Below are positions 35,175-44,250 of a stretch of 45,697 bases of DNA, in pieces. The DNA is taken from contig JAKAOS010000003.1 in assembly GCA_021823165.1 (NCBI GenBank), forward strand, positions 1-45,697, written 5' to 3'. The notes beneath the pieces were generated by a model. That model did not search any database, was not told where the DNA came from, and was given only the letters and a program-made list of their open reading frames with translations. Source of the stretch: Actinomycetes bacterium (GTDB lineage: Bacteria; Actinomycetota; Acidimicrobiia; Acidimicrobiales; JAKAOS01). The position numbers and the translations under genes are program-made. The first letter of the stretch is position 1, and each line of letters opens with the position of its first letter.

Positions 35175-36482
35175 TTAGGCGGCGGCTGTGACGGTCTCGT
35201 CGACCTGACCGCGGGGATCTCCGGCGGTGGGTGGGTCGAGCAGCTGGTGGCGTAGCTCTTGGAGCTGGCGAACGGTCGCGGGCGTCATGGTGACGCCTCG
35301 CCAGCCCCGGCTGGCCCGGTCGAGCACGGCCCAGACGAGACCGAGACAGGAACGCTCGCCCGGCAGCCGGCCGATGACCTTCACCCTCCTCCTCGTCTCC
35401 CCGAAGGTGCGCTCGATGAAGTTGGAGTGGCGGATGCGCTTGTGGTGCTCGGCCGGGAAGCGCAGGTAGGAGAACAAGCTGGCCAGGTCGTCGTTCAAGC
35501 AGGCCACGGCCGAGGGGAACCGCCGGCCGAAGGTGGCGGAGAAGTCAGCTGCACGCTTGGCGGCCACGGCGATCGAGGCCTCGCCGGGGGGATCACCCGT
35601 CGGGTCGAAGATGGCCCAGTAGGCGGCCTTCACCTCGCCCTGGTGCTCGACGGGCACCTTGGCGAGCACGTTGCGGGCCCGGTGGATGGCGCAGCGCTGG
35701 CGCAAGCTGTGGGGGAAGGTGAGCTCGACGGCTGCGATCAGGCCGAAAGCGCCGTCGGAGACGACGAGCAGCGGGGCTCGCAGCCCCCGGGCGACCATGG
35801 CGTCCAAGAACGCCTTCCAGGCGTCGGTCGACTCACTCGCGCCCGAGTCCAGGCCGACGAGCACCGGGCGTCCCTCGGTCGTGATGCCCCACGCGGCGAG
35901 CACCGGCTCGGCCCGGGCGCCGTCGTGCATGCGGAAGTGCGACCCGTCCAAGAACAGGTACTCGAGGCTCACCTCCGACAGGTCCCGGGTCTTCCAGGTA
36001 TCGAGCTCGTCCTTGATGGCCTCGCAGATCCGGCTGACGGTCGACTTCGACAGCGCCGCCTCGGCGCCGAGGGCATCGGCGAGACTCGCTTCGACGTCGC
36101 GGACCGAGAGCCCCCGGACGAACCCGGCGATGACCAGGCTCTCGAGCGCGTTGGTGCGGCACACGCCGATCCCGAGCAGCCGGGACGCGAACGCCTCGTC
36201 GGTGCCGCGTAGCTTCGGACGCTCGATGGTGACCGGCCCGGCGGTGGTCTTGATCGTGGTGGGGCAGTGCCCGTTGCGGCTCCCCGACCGGACGCGCTCG
36301 CCGTGGCTGTAGCGCTCCCGGCCCAGGAACTCGGTGACCTCGGCCTCGATGGCGGTCTGCATGAGCAGGCGTACGCCGAGGCGGGCCACCTCCTCCAGCA
36401 CCTCGCCGAGCTCCCGCTCGGAGCTGAACAGGTCGTCGATCTCCGCGCGGATGCGCTCGATGGGCGATACTCGTGTCGACAC
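35175..36482 (-). CDS. IS256-family (mutator-type) transposase
   Basis: A 435-residue DDE transposase, apparently intact. The acidic triad lies in LDGSHFRMHDG, VSDGAFGLIAAV and NFIERTFGETRRR; the CAIHRARNVLAKVP segment is typical. The GTG start at 36482 lies at the base of a hairpin (36481-36534), a common device that blocks translation from outside transcripts. Full length suggests a recent or still active element. Confidence 0.9.
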   Translation of the reverse strand: MSTRVSPIERIRAEIDDLFSSERELGEVLEEVARLGVRLLMQTAIEAEVTEFLGRERYSHGERVRSGSRNGHCPTTIKTTAGPVTIERPKLRGTDEAFASRLLGIGVCRTNALESLVIAGFVRGLSVRDVEASLADALGAEAALSKSTVSRICEAIKDELDTWKTRDLSEVSLEYLFLDGSHFRMHDGARAEPVLAAWGITTEGRPVLVGLDSGASESTDAWKAFLDAMVARGLRAPLLVVSDGAFGLIAAVELTFPHSLRQRCAIHRARNVLAKVPVEHQGEVKAAYWAIFDPTGDPPGEASIAVAAKRAADFSATFGRRFPSAVACLNDDLASLFSYLRFPAEHHKRIRHSNFIERTFGETRRRVKVIGRLPGERSCLGLVWAVLDRASRGWRGVTMTPATVRQLQELRHQLLDPPTAGDPRGQVDETVTAAA

Positions 36483-36534
36483 GGGCGTAGGTCTCCTTCG
36501 TGAGTTGGTAGCTCTGGAAGGAACCTACGCCCGT
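36481..36534. repeat. 12-bp inverted repeat flanking the transposase start
   Basis: ACGGGCGTAGGT (36481-36492) and its exact complement (36523-36534), with CCTTC/GAAGG pairing further in, form a long hairpin overlapping the transposase GTG. It could sequester the start in read-through transcripts. The outer arm is also part of the element's right terminal repeat. Confidence 0.6.
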
Positions 36535-36588
36535 CGTCTATTTACACCGCGGATGGGACGCCACCGGGCGGCCTGGAAGGATGTCATT

Positions 36589-37290
36589 GTGCCGAAGCCC
36601 TATCCGAGAGAGTTCCGTAACGACGTTGTCCGTGTTGCCCGTGTCGGTGAGCCGGGGGTGACAATCGAGCAGATCGCCTCCGATTTCGGGGTCCATCCGG
36701 TGACGTTGCAGATGTGGTTGGCTGGGCGGACGCGTATTTGTCGCAGGCGAACCTTTCGCAAAATGGCTCTACTTGCTCCTAAGAGAGTTCGCCGCCGACG
36801 GGATCCCCCTGGCGGTGACGTGCCGGGTATTGACCCTCGCCCGCCAGCCTTATTGCCGATGGCTGAAAGATCTCCTCTCCGACCGCGAACTGGCTGAGGC
36901 TTACCTGCCAACGCCCTCTTCGACGCCCACCGAGATGACCCCTGGTTCGGCTACCGGTTCTTGGCCGACGAGGCCCGAAAGGGGGATTCGCCGCCTGTGA
37001 CCGCACCATGTGGCAGCTGTGCTCGGACAACGGGTGGTGGTCCAGGTTCGGGAAGATAAAGCGCCGGACCAAGCGGGCCAGACACCGGTGCATCCAGAGC
37101 GGTGAACCGGGAATTCGCCGCCGCAGCCCCGAACCGGCTGTGGCTGGCCTAGCTCAGCGAACATCGCAGCGCGGAGGGGAAGCTGTATCTCTGCGCCATC
37201 AAGGACTGCTTCGGCAACCGGATCATCGGCTACTCGATCTCGGATCGGATGCACTCCCAGATCGTGGTCCAAGCCATCGATTCCGCTCAA
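36589..37290 (+). pseudogene. IS3-family transposase remnant
   Basis: GTG 36589 starts PKPYPREFRNDVVRVAR, the N-terminus of an IS3-family OrfA with a helix-turn-helix (IEQIASDFGVHPVTLQMWL). At about 36720 an internal deletion jumps to AYLSQANL, the OrfA end, in another frame. OrfB follows in pieces: REFAADGIPLAVTCRV, then ANALFDAHRDDPWFGYRF one frame over, then LCSDNGWWSRFGK, then a stretch with a TAG stop and EGKLYLCAIKDCFGNRIIGYSI. At least three frame changes and a stop show that it is dead. It ends where an IS607 fragment begins. Confidence 0.8.
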
Positions 37291-37486
37291 GGTCCGGTTT
37301 CTGATCAGCGGATGACACTCGGGCATAGACGACTGTTCGTTTAGGCGTCTTATCAGGACTGGGAACATCTACCAGGATGAGGCCGCCGACCTTCTTGGCC
37401 GGCGCCGGCAGTTTTCCATCCTGGAACCAGCGATAGGCCGTCATGCGGGATATTCCCTGTAGTTCGGCCCACTCCGCTAGGTTCAC
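37290..37486 (-). pseudogene. IS607-type serine recombinase, 5' fragment
   Basis: ATG 37486 opens MNLAEWAELQGISRMTAYRW, the MerR-like DNA-binding N-terminus of IS607 TnpA. After a short linker comes VVYARVSSADQKPDLERN, the start of the resolvase domain with its catalytic Ser in RVSS. The protein then runs into the IS3 remnant at about 37290 and stops soon after, so only about 65 of some 200 residues remain. No TnpB gene is present. Confidence 0.75.
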
Positions 37487-37502
37487 GGTGATGCTAGATC
37501 AG

Positions 37503-37626
37503 ACGATGGCCCATCACAGCTGACCCATCTGGCAGCAGCTGGGAGCCCAAGGCTGGACGAAATGCTGCTTGCAGGCGGGTCCTGCCAGGTGACCGAGATC
37601 AATCCCGAATATGCCGAGGAACCCTG
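37503..37626 (+). other. possible orphan C-terminal coding fragment
   Basis: A frame without a start codon reads SPRLDEMLLAGGSCQVTEI then NPEYAEEP and ends in TGA at 37626. It begins at the outer edge of the IS607 fragment. Its protein-like composition suggests the 3' end of a gene destroyed by the mobile elements. I do not recognise the protein. Confidence 0.25.
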
Positions 37627-37640
37627 ACCCCGGGTCGCCA

Positions 37641-39176
37641 TCAGGCCTCCCGTGCGGCCAAAGAGACCTGGAACATCTCTTCGAACAGGCTCTTCTTCCG
37701 CCGCAGTGCCCATGTTTCTAACTCCGCTCCGCCATCGGAGTGAAGCACCAGTTCCACCCTCCCCTTGGAGACCTGGACATCGACAGCCTGGACAGCCCCC
37801 TCATGAGAGCGGTCTAGAGCATCGGCCACCCGGAGGATGGCCACGAGCTTGAGCACCCGTTGGCGCTCCGCGTCCCCGGGGTTGTCCAGAGGCTCGAAGG
37901 AGCCCTTGGCGGGCGATCCCCTCCGGTGCCAGCGGACCATGGCCGCGATCGTTAACACCTCCTGGGGAGAAAATCCACGCAGGCCGCCGTTGACGACCAG
38001 ATAGGCACCATGGCGCTCGTGTCCGTCGATCGATACGTGTTCCCCAATGTCGTGCAACACCGCCGCATGGGACAGAAGTTCGCGATCCCTGGTGCCCAGG
38101 CCGTGTATTGCCATGAGTCCGTCGAAGAGGTCCAGGGAGAACGAGCGCACCCTTTCGGCGTGATCCGCCTGGTAGCGGCAGCGCTCGGCCAGGGCGCCCA
38201 CCGAGTCCCGCCTGAGCGTGGCCGGATCCGACGCCCAGTCATACCGGTCCTCCGAGGAGACGGTATCCAAGATGATGCCCTCGCGCAGTGACCACTCGCT
38301 CATGGTCATTTCCAAAAGTCCCAGGCGATCCATCAGGTGCAACAGAAGCACCGATCCCACCGGGATCAGATCGGCCCTGCGGGCATCCAGGCCAGCCATG
38401 CGGGCCCGCTCGGCTGAGGTGGAGCCAACCAGGCTTCGGTGAAGCACCTCGAGTTCGCCCCGGGATACACAGAGCTGATTCCACGAGGGAGGCGGGAGGA
38501 ATCCGGGCCTGGCCAAAGCCGCCATCCGGGCCAGCGCCAAAAGCGTCCCACTCGATCCGACCAGCTTTTTGGGCCTGAGGTCGCTCAACCGGCCCATGTG
38601 GGGGGCAAGGCACTGATCCATCCTTGCCCTGAGCCTCTGGTGATCCCCCTCCGACAGCGGGTCATGGGAGACCAACTCGGCATGGAGGCGCCCCACCCCG
38701 AGGCGCAAACTGGCACTCCATTCGAGTTTCGCCTGATCACCCACCATCATCTCCAAACTCCCACCGCCCAGGTCCAGGCATAGGACCGGGGATGGCTCCA
38801 GCGCCACGGCCGAGCGCACCGCGGTGTAAACCAAGCGGGCCTCCTCGTGGCCCGAGATGACCTGGATGTTGATTTTGCCCTCATTCTCGAGCCGGTCCAC
38901 CAGATCGGAACCGTTTTCCGCCTCGCGCAGCGCCGCTGTGGCCTTGACCACGATCTCGTCCACTCCCAGGGACCGCGCTACTGCCACCAAGCGCCGGATG
39001 GAGTCTGCCGCCGCGTCGGCCTTCGGCTTGCTTATCCGCCCGGTGCGGCCAACGTCATCGCCCAAGCGAAGCATGTCCTTTTCCCGGGCGAGGACTTCCA
39101 GCTTCCCCTTCTCTGTGGCTTCGGCCACAAGCATGTGAAAGGAGTTGCTGCCCAAATCCAGAGCCGCTATTCGCAT
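37641..39176 (-). CDS. ppx: Ppx/GppA-type exopolyphosphatase with HD domain
   Basis: A 511-residue protein of the ASKHA phosphatase family. The two phosphate-binding loops are IAALDLGSNSFHMLV near the N-terminus and CLDLGGGSLEMMVG near 138. The C-terminal half carries an HD-type domain with HAAVLHDIGEH. It removes terminal phosphate from polyphosphate or converts pppGpp to ppGpp. ATG 39176 has GGAG just upstream. The gene follows ppk by 54 bp on the same strand, pairing synthesis with breakdown of polyphosphate. Confidence 0.88.
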   Translation of the reverse strand: MRIAALDLGSNSFHMLVAEATEKGKLEVLAREKDMLRLGDDVGRTGRISKPKADAAADSIRRLVAVARSLGVDEIVVKATAALREAENGSDLVDRLENEGKINIQVISGHEEARLVYTAVRSAVALEPSPVLCLDLGGGSLEMMVGDQAKLEWSASLRLGVGRLHAELVSHDPLSEGDHQRLRARMDQCLAPHMGRLSDLRPKKLVGSSGTLLALARMAALARPGFLPPPSWNQLCVSRGELEVLHRSLVGSTSAERARMAGLDARRADLIPVGSVLLLHLMDRLGLLEMTMSEWSLREGIILDTVSSEDRYDWASDPATLRRDSVGALAERCRYQADHAERVRSFSLDLFDGLMAIHGLGTRDRELLSHAAVLHDIGEHVSIDGHERHGAYLVVNGGLRGFSPQEVLTIAAMVRWHRRGSPAKGSFEPLDNPGDAERQRVLKLVAILRVADALDRSHEGAVQAVDVQVSKGRVELVLHSDGGAELETWALRRKKSLFEEMFQVSLAAREA

Positions 39177-39230
39177 CGCTCCGATGCTAAGCCGAAAACC
39201 ATCGGTCGGCGGTGCCGATCGCCCCAATCC

Positions 39231-41474
39231 TTAGCGCCGCGGCGGCGAGGCGGGCGTCAAGCGGGCAGAGTTGCGTCCGCCGGGGGGAGCAGATGCCACA
39301 GCGGGGGTCAGGGTTTGCGGCTCCCGCCGGCGCCTGGCCCGCTCCAGGGCAAGCTCCCTCAACCGCTCCTGGGCGGAGTTGCCCTTGCGGATCGGGCTCC
39401 GGCGCCAGTTCCCATCTGCCGCGAGTTCCCAGGCCCCCTGCTCATCGGCCAGGCACAGCTCCAAGACCTCGTCGATTCGACGCAGCGAGGTGGCATCGGA
39501 CACCGGGACCATCAACTCCACCCGGCGGTCCAGGTTCCGCCCCCGCATGTCGGCAGACCCTATGAACACCCGCCGTCCCGGAGAACCGGGGCAGCCGAAG
39601 CTGAAGATCCGGGAGTGCTCCAAGAACGGGCCCAGGATCGACCGCACCCGGATCGTCTCGGAAAGGCCAGACACGCCGGGGCGGAGAGAACATATCCCAC
39701 GCACGATCAGGTCGATGGGCGTGCCGGCCATCGAGGCCTCATAGAGGGCATCTATGATTCCCGGGTCGTCCAGGCCGTTGACCTTGATGATCACACGACC
39801 CTCCGCCCCCAAGCTGGCCTGCTCCCCGATCAGTTCCACGATCTTGCGGCGCATGCCGCGGGGGGCGATCACAACCTTGCGATACTCCGATCGGCGCGAG
39901 TATCCGGTGAGGAAGTTGAATACCTCGGTCAGATCCGCCCCGAGGTCACGGTCCGCGCTGAGGATGCCGATGTCCTCATAGAAGCGGGCGGTCTCGGAGT
40001 TGTAGTTCCCGGTCCCGACGTGGCAGTAGAGGCGGATGCCATCCTCTTCGGAGCGGACCACCAGCGCCACCTTGGCATGGGTCTTCAGGCCCACGAGGCC
40101 ATACACGACGTGCACGCCCGCCTCTTCAAGGGCCCGTGCCCATGCGATATTGGCCTGCTCGTCGAAGCGAGCCTTCAGTTCCACCAGCACTGCGACCTGC
40201 TTGCCCGCCTCGGCGGCCTCGATGAGGGAGGCCACAATCGGGCTGTCCCCCGAGGTGCGGTAGAGGGTCTGCTTTATGGCCAGGGTTTGAGGGTCCCGGG
40301 CCGCCTGAGCTATGAACGCCTCGACAGATGTGGCAAAGGAATCGTAGGGGTGGTGGACCAATACCTCGCGTTCGCGCAACAGCGCGAAAAGGTCGGCCGG
40401 CTCGTCCCCTGCGGTGGCCAGCCGCGGCGGGGTCATCGGCGCCCACGCGGGGGCCTGCAGGTCCGGCCGGTCCAGTTTGGAAAGTGCCCACAGTCCGCTC
40501 AAATCGAGGGGTCCCTCGCTCTGGTAGACGTCGGAGGCGTCCAGGCCCAACTCGTCAAGAAGCAGTTCCAATACGCGCGGAGCCGCCCCTGCATCGATCT
40601 CCAGGCGCACCGCAGCACCAAAGCGGCGGCGGCGCAACTCCATCTCGACTGCTGCCAACAGGTCGTCTGCCTCGCCGTCGGCAAGTGCCAAATCCGCGTT
40701 CCTGGTGACCCGGAAGGTCACCTGGCCCTCCAGTTCCATCTTGGGAAAAAGGGTGTGCAGGTGGGCGCCGATCACCTGCTCGAGGGGGACGAAGCGCTCC
40801 CCGTCGGGCATGACCACGAACCGGGGCAAAAGCGGCGGGACCTTTACCCGGGCAAAACGCCGCTCCTCGCTGCGGGAGTCCTTGACGATGATCCCAATGT
40901 TCAGCGAGAGGCTCGAGATGTAGGGAAAGGGGTGAGCGGGGTCCACCGCAAGGGGGGTGAGCACCGGAAAGATCCGGTTGTGGAAGACATCGACCAGGTA
41001 GCTGCGGTCGTCGTCGTCCAATGAATGCCAATCCGAGAAGCGGATCCCAGCCTCGGCAAGTCCCGGGACGAGGTGATCATGGAAAATGATCTCTGCACGT
41101 TTGGCAAGGGTGTCGGCCTTTTTCCGGATCTCCCTGAGCGCTTCCCCCGGTGTCCTGCCGTCCGCTGCGGGCGCACTTACCCCCGCTTCGAGTTGGTCCT
41201 TGAGGCCAGCCACCCTGGTCTGGAAGAAGTCGTCGAAGTTGTTGGAAAAAATGGCCACGAACTTGGCCCGTTCCAAAAGGGGGAGCGAGGCGTCCTCGGC
41301 CATATCCAACAACCTGGCCAAAAAGTCCAGTTGCGAAAGGTGCTTGGATATGAAACGGCCCGGATCCTCCAGGGTCAGAACGGGGCGCATGGGAGCCGCA
41401 ACAGAGCCACCGACGACTCCATCGTCGCTCCCGCTCTCGCCCAGAGCGGAGTCGCCGTCAACCAGATTGGACAC
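39231..41474 (-). CDS. ppk: polyphosphate kinase 1
   Basis: A 747-residue PPK1, which moves the gamma-phosphate of ATP onto a growing polyphosphate chain. The N-terminal domain has FISKHLSQLDFLARLL and IFSNNFDDFF; His466 in VGLKTHAKVALVV is the phosphorylated catalytic residue, and His620 in FLEHSRIFSFG is the second catalytic histidine. GSADMRGRNLDRRVE closes the core. The C-terminal 40 residues are a basic, Pro-rich tail. The GTG start lacks a good ribosome binding site. It lies between DedA and ppx. Confidence 0.95.
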   Translation of the reverse strand: MSNLVDGDSALGESGSDDGVVGGSVAAPMRPVLTLEDPGRFISKHLSQLDFLARLLDMAEDASLPLLERAKFVAIFSNNFDDFFQTRVAGLKDQLEAGVSAPAADGRTPGEALREIRKKADTLAKRAEIIFHDHLVPGLAEAGIRFSDWHSLDDDDRSYLVDVFHNRIFPVLTPLAVDPAHPFPYISSLSLNIGIIVKDSRSEERRFARVKVPPLLPRFVVMPDGERFVPLEQVIGAHLHTLFPKMELEGQVTFRVTRNADLALADGEADDLLAAVEMELRRRRFGAAVRLEIDAGAAPRVLELLLDELGLDASDVYQSEGPLDLSGLWALSKLDRPDLQAPAWAPMTPPRLATAGDEPADLFALLREREVLVHHPYDSFATSVEAFIAQAARDPQTLAIKQTLYRTSGDSPIVASLIEAAEAGKQVAVLVELKARFDEQANIAWARALEEAGVHVVYGLVGLKTHAKVALVVRSEEDGIRLYCHVGTGNYNSETARFYEDIGILSADRDLGADLTEVFNFLTGYSRRSEYRKVVIAPRGMRRKIVELIGEQASLGAEGRVIIKVNGLDDPGIIDALYEASMAGTPIDLIVRGICSLRPGVSGLSETIRVRSILGPFLEHSRIFSFGCPGSPGRRVFIGSADMRGRNLDRRVELMVPVSDATSLRRIDEVLELCLADEQGAWELAADGNWRRSPIRKGNSAQERLRELALERARRRREPQTLTPAVASAPPGGRNSARLTPASPPRR

Positions 41475-41512
41475 AAGGCCAGGTTATTGCCCCTGGACAC
41501 CTGGGGGAACCC

Positions 41513-42154
41513 TTATGGCTTGGCCTGGGCTACTTCCCTGCGCCGGGCCATTCGCTTGCGCACCACCAAAGCCACCACCACTATGACCAGCAGCCCAACG
41601 AAGTATGCCTCGTAGCGAACGACCTGGTGGTAGATGGCATTGAGGTGGTTGCCGGCGAGGTAGCCGACCGATGACCACACCCCCACCCACAGGCTGGCAC
41701 CCAACAGGTTGAAGAACAGGAACTTCAGCCATGGCATCTCCGATATCCCTGCAATGATGCCATTGGCCTGGCGCAGGCCCTCTATGAAGCGGGCTATTGC
41801 AACCACCTTGCCACCATTGCGCCCGAAAAAGGCCTGTGCCTTGTCGAGGCGCTCCTCGGTGAGGAACAGATACCGGCCCCAGCGCAACGCCAACGCCCTG
41901 CCCCCGAAACGGCCAATTGCGTATCCCACGTTGTCGCCAAGAACTGCAGCTGCAATCCCAACTATGACGACCAGTGCTATGTTCAGCCGCCCTGCGCCCG
42001 CATAGACGGCCGCTGCCACCAGGGTGGTTTCGCCCGGCACCGGGACGCCAAAGTCCTCCAGGAATACAAATCCCGCCAGGGCCAGGTAGCCATAATGGTC
42101 AAGCACCGGCGCAAGGTCACGAAACACACCGGGCAACTGCGGGGAGGTCGTCAA
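41513..42154 (-). CDS. DedA family membrane protein (VTT domain)
   Basis: A 213-residue membrane protein of the DedA/SNARE-associated family, whose bacterial members are flippase-like lipid carriers. Landmarks are FLEDFGVPVPGETTLVAAA (residues about 31-49), GDNVGYAIGRFGG and the FIEGLRQANGIIAGISEM reentrant motif. TTG 42154 is supported by GGAAGGG about 6 bases upstream. It precedes ppk by 38 bp on the same strand and is probably in the same operon. Confidence 0.88.
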   Translation of the reverse strand: MTTSPQLPGVFRDLAPVLDHYGYLALAGFVFLEDFGVPVPGETTLVAAAVYAGAGRLNIALVVIVGIAAAVLGDNVGYAIGRFGGRALALRWGRYLFLTEERLDKAQAFFGRNGGKVVAIARFIEGLRQANGIIAGISEMPWLKFLFFNLLGASLWVGVWSSVGYLAGNHLNAIYHQVVRYEAYFVGLLVIVVVALVVRKRMARRREVAQAKP

Positions 42155-42279
42155 CCAATCCCTTCCCGAGATCTCCAGGATTCAAAGCGAGGCATAACCG
42201 GGGGGCTCCTTTGCGGCCAGTGACTACTGCCAACGTTACCGCCGGGGGCCTCAAGCCAAACCAGGCCAGCTACGCAGCA

Positions 42280-43047
42280 CTACTTCTCCCCCGCCAGGCC
42301 GGAAAGGATGTCCTGGGACAGGTCCTGGGTCGCCGCCGCCAACACATAACGGCGCTCCCCCTCCTCAAGGGGGAACAAGGCGCCCTTCGCCCTGTCAAAG
42401 ATGACCGCACCTGCCTCCTGGCACACAAGCATCGCCCCCAGGTAATCCCATGGGGCCAACCCCGAGGCGAAGGTGACATACGCGTCCATGGAACCATCGG
42501 CCACCGCGCAGATCTCCAATGCCGAAGCACCCATAACCCGGTACTGCTGCCACGGCAATGGGCGCTCCGGCCAGCCATTCACCCCGATGATCGCCTCGGA
42601 TGCCGATTTGGCGGCCGATGGGGTTATCGGCGTGCCGTTGCGGCGGGCGCCTTGGTTTTTGACCGCCTCATAGCGGGTGCCGGTCGCCAGATTCGCCACC
42701 ACCGCTACCAGCGGTCCGCTTTGGTCCACCACCGCAAGGCTGGTAGCAAAGTAGGGGACGCCGCGGGCTGCATTGGTGGAGCCGTCCACCGGGTCGACCA
42801 CGACTGTCAACTCCCCGCCAAAGGTATCCCCGGTCCGCTGAGCTTTGGGCTTCCTTCCGGACTCCTCGCTCCAAATTGACAACCCGGTCTGGCCGAACAC
42901 CTCCGCTAAAGCCTGGTCTGCCGCCAGGTCACACCGGTACTCGCCCTCCCGACCCCCGGTCGGGCCCCAGTCGTCGAGATCCGACAGTGCCTCACCCACC
43001 CGGTCCACCCCGAGGTGCAACAGGCTGACAAGCTCCTCGTATCCCAA
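42280..43047 (-). CDS. inositol monophosphatase family protein
   Basis: A 255-residue Mg-dependent phosphatase of the IMPase/histidinol-phosphatase group. Metal motifs are WSEESG (about residue 80), VVVDPVDGSTNAARG and the C-terminal GLAPWDYLGAMLVCQEAG. TTG 43047 has GGGAG 5 bases upstream and homologues begin at this point; a longer frame has no start signal. The substrate could be inositol phosphate, histidinol phosphate or another sugar phosphate. Confidence 0.87.
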   Translation of the reverse strand: MGYEELVSLLHLGVDRVGEALSDLDDWGPTGGREGEYRCDLAADQALAEVFGQTGLSIWSEESGRKPKAQRTGDTFGGELTVVVDPVDGSTNAARGVPYFATSLAVVDQSGPLVAVVANLATGTRYEAVKNQGARRNGTPITPSAAKSASEAIIGVNGWPERPLPWQQYRVMGASALEICAVADGSMDAYVTFASGLAPWDYLGAMLVCQEAGAVIFDRAKGALFPLEEGERRYVLAAATQDLSQDILSGLAGEK

Positions 43048-43173
43048 CTTCGCTCCCTTGCACCAGCTTTGCGGGGCGGACGATGACCCCGGTTCGCCAT
43101 CAACGTAGTGGCGAGGCCAAAGCGCCAATGGCGGCGGCAACTTCGGCATCGCCGCGCTTTAGGCTTGTTGGGC

Positions 43174-43737
43174 GTGGCAGTGATCGACGTCCCGGGTTTT
43201 GTTTCCGAGCTGAAAGACCATGCGGTGGATCATGGTTTCCACGTTCACGACGAGCGACACTTCGTAGAGACCTACTCACTCCGCCAGGTTTGGGAGGTCG
43301 ACTTACACCCCGAAGAAGGCTGTGGTGGCCCACTCGACCTTCATCTGGCCTTAGAGGTTGAACCCAGGGTGCTACTGGCATTCGAAGATGCCGTCATGGA
43401 CCTCCCCGAGGATGCCGACCCGCCAGACGACTGGTTTTTCTCGCTCAGCTTCACCTGGAGCCTCCCCCCTCTCCCCGACGGACCCGACCTCCTCAGGCTC
43501 GCCATCGACCTGGCTGGGATAGGGGGCATCGAACTCCCCCTGGAGGTCTCCGCCATCGATTCCTTTGCCGCGCCGACCGACGCACCCGAACGCAGGCTGA
43601 CAATCGTGGCCAACCGGAGAGTCTCCCTGGCGCGCATCCTTGCCGGGGAGGAACTCCTCTGCGACGTATTCGACAAGTCCTTGGCGGTCAGCCGCTTCCT
43701 CCTCGATGCTGCACCGGGCTGGCTCACGGGCGGATGA
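43174..43737 (+). CDS. hypothetical protein
   Basis: A 187-residue acidic soluble protein beginning with GTG 43174 (MAVIDVPGFVSELKDHAVDH). A TAGGCT box ends 8 bases upstream, so the message may be leaderless. Repeated acidic beta-strand-like stretches (WEVDLHPEE, LALEVEPRVLLAFED) and DDWFFSLSFTW suggest a compact alpha/beta fold. I recognise no family. It overlaps the lipoprotein gene by ATGA, so the two are made together. Confidence 0.65.
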   Translation: MAVIDVPGFVSELKDHAVDHGFHVHDERHFVETYSLRQVWEVDLHPEEGCGGPLDLHLALEVEPRVLLAFEDAVMDLPEDADPPDDWFFSLSFTWSLPPLPDGPDLLRLAIDLAGIGGIELPLEVSAIDSFAAPTDAPERRLTIVANRRVSLARILAGEELLCDVFDKSLAVSRFLLDAAPGWLTGG

Positions 43738-44132
43738 AGCTCATCCTTGCCGGCTCTGTGCCACCCGGGGTGTCCCGGCGGGGCCGGGGGACGTTATACC
43801 TTGCGGCAATGGCGGCTGCCCTGTCGGGCTGTGGAGGGGCTTCGGCCCGGACAGAGGCCCATATTGCATGCCGGCACGTCGCCGCCAGCCTTGCCACCCT
43901 TCGCCACCCAACCGGAGCCGCGCAGAGCTCCGAGCAACGCTCCAGGGCTCTGGTGGAACTCCGCCAAGCCCTCCCGCCAGCAGCACAGGCGGCCGCTCAG
44001 TCCCCCCGCTACGGCCCGCTGGCGACGACTTTGAGCGAGTCGAACCGGGTGCCCGAACAACGCCTGATCCATGCATTGCGCGCCGAGTGTTCCAATCCCG
44101 GCCCAACGCAGTTCCCGACCCTAAAGCCCTGA
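43734..44132 (+). CDS. small lipoprotein
   Basis: A 132-residue protein with a basic N-terminus, hydrophobic TLYLAAMAAAL and a lipobox LSGC at Cys33, so it should be a membrane-anchored lipoprotein. The mature part is helical, with two further Cys (HIACRHV and RAECSN) that could pair. It overlaps the preceding unknown gene by four bases. A small hairpin, AGCCCT/AGGGCT (44125-44138), spans its stop codon. Confidence 0.6.
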   Translation: MKLILAGSVPPGVSRRGRGTLYLAAMAAALSGCGGASARTEAHIACRHVAASLATLRHPTGAAQSSEQRSRALVELRQALPPAAQAAAQSPRYGPLATTLSESNRVPEQRLIHALRAECSNPGPTQFPTLKP

Positions 44133-44250
44133 AGGGCTGAGCGAAAACCGCTCCTGTCGAGCCCTCGGCAGGCCAACGAGGCGACTCTTGTGCCCACGAC
44201 GTCTCGTCGACTTGGGAACAGCTTTTACGAGGCGGCTCCGAAAGCCGCCC

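Larger units (their letters stand above)
35134..36548 (-). mobile_element. IS256-family insertion sequence
   Basis: About 1.4 kb, holding one full transposase gene. Imperfect terminal repeats can be aligned: the left end reads GGTGGAAA then GGGACGCAGGTTCCT, and the right end (minus strand) GGTGTAAA then GGGCGTAGGTTCCT. Eight or nine bases outside each end do not match (CCAGTTCC against GCGGATGG), so no target duplication is seen. The element interrupts the secreted-protein gene on its left and abuts decayed IS3 sequence on its right. Ends are my reading and may be off by a few bases. Confidence 0.65.

Noticed and set aside
37223-37486. Intact IS607 element
   Set aside because: Only the recombinase N-terminus remains and no TnpB is present.
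38847-41024. 725-codon frame antisense to ppk and ppx
   Set aside because: Spans two well-identified genes on the other strand and has no domain or start signal.
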